DNA from: CAZGVV01 sp964529155
GTDB taxonomy: Bacteria > Pseudomonadota > Alphaproteobacteria > Rickettsiales > SXRF01
Length of the DNA stretch: 31,381 nt
Direction of reading: 5' to 3'
Assembly (NCBI GenBank): GCA_964529155.1
Contig: CAZGVV010000018.1
Location: 1 to 31,381, forward strand
A model generated the notes under the pieces. The model had not been told where the DNA came from and did not search any database. It saw nothing but the letters and a program-made list of their open reading frames with translations. Of the stretch, positions 31,350 through 31,381 are shown piece after piece. Numbering within the stretch: position 1 is the stretch's first letter; the number at the start of each line of letters is the position of its first letter. Made by a program: the position numbers and the translations under genes.

Positions 31350-31381
31350 AAAAAACCCGTACTTGGGAAAAGCCAGTACGG
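31350..31381 (-). terminator. Intrinsic terminator reading leftward
   Basis: CCGTACT/AGTACGG (31357-31363 and 31375-31381) forms a 7-base stem, and on the minus strand it is followed by G and six T. It should end a transcript entering from the right of the window. The stem may extend beyond the edge. Confidence 0.65.

Noticed and set aside
1..31381. CRISPR arrays, transposases, integrases, rRNA
   Set aside because: No regularly spaced repeats, DDE/recombinase motifs or rRNA-like stretches were seen on either strand.

Overview
This window looks like the chromosome of a Gram-negative proteobacterium, probably an alphaproteobacterium or a deep relative; that is an inference from gene content. 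The evidence is the ybeY-phoH pair, a PstC-PstA-type permease, the aguB-aguA agmatine genes, a YggT protein, a three-domain LplT/PlsC/acyl-ligase fusion and LPS-type heptose genes. It is a draft assembly. Six runs of exactly ten N occur, and in at least three genes the reading frame does not carry across them, so they are placeholders rather than measured gaps.

Region 1 (1-1393, minus strand): housekeeping ybeY (cut by the window edge) and phoH.

Region 2 (1404-16953): a large nucleotide-sugar cluster on both strands, partly AT-richer than the right half. It holds a full set for GDP-D-glycero-alpha-D-manno-heptose: gmhA (isomerase), hddA (1-kinase), gmhB (7-phosphatase) and hddC (guanylyltransferase). 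Added to this are a GMD/DmhA-like 4,6-dehydratase, a ColD-like PLP enzyme with His at the PLP-lysine position (a 3-dehydratase rather than an aminotransferase), two GDP-fucose-synthase-like reductases/epimerases, and a thiamine-diphosphate E1 alpha/beta pair with no E2 or E3. Such orphan E1 pairs are known to add two-carbon branches to keto-sugars (the AviB1/AviB2 type of avilamycin biosynthesis). My reading is that the cluster makes a GDP-activated 3,6-dideoxy-4-keto-heptose and gives it a two-carbon branch from pyruvate, yielding a branched higher sugar in the spirit of yersiniose, erwiniose or caryophyllose, but by a different route. The cluster also contains an inositol-monophosphatase-like enzyme, a VTT/TVP38 membrane protein, two polytopic membrane proteins (one GT-C-like) and a Rieske oxygenase-like protein whose catalytic and Rieske domains are in reversed order. 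hddA sits directly ahead of phoH, with the phoH ribosome binding site overlapping its stop codon.

Region 3 (17075-27188): pstS and a single-chain PstC-PstA fusion without pstB; aguB-aguA (agmatine to putrescine); yggT; a 2Fe-2S thioredoxin-like ferredoxin; the aas-like fusion; and an Fsr-type exporter.

Region 4 (27190-29727): three unrecognised Gly/Ala-rich proteins with membrane segments, two of them preceded by the same upstream motif, then a CsoR/FrmR-family regulator lacking the usual cysteines.

Region 5 (29757-31381): tRNA-Ser(GGA), then an AT-rich islet with two small membrane proteins, several inverted repeats, and a decayed copy of a tRNA 3' end at its far side, possibly the footprint of an integration event. 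A minus-strand terminator lies at the window end. No CRISPR array, transposase or rRNA was seen.
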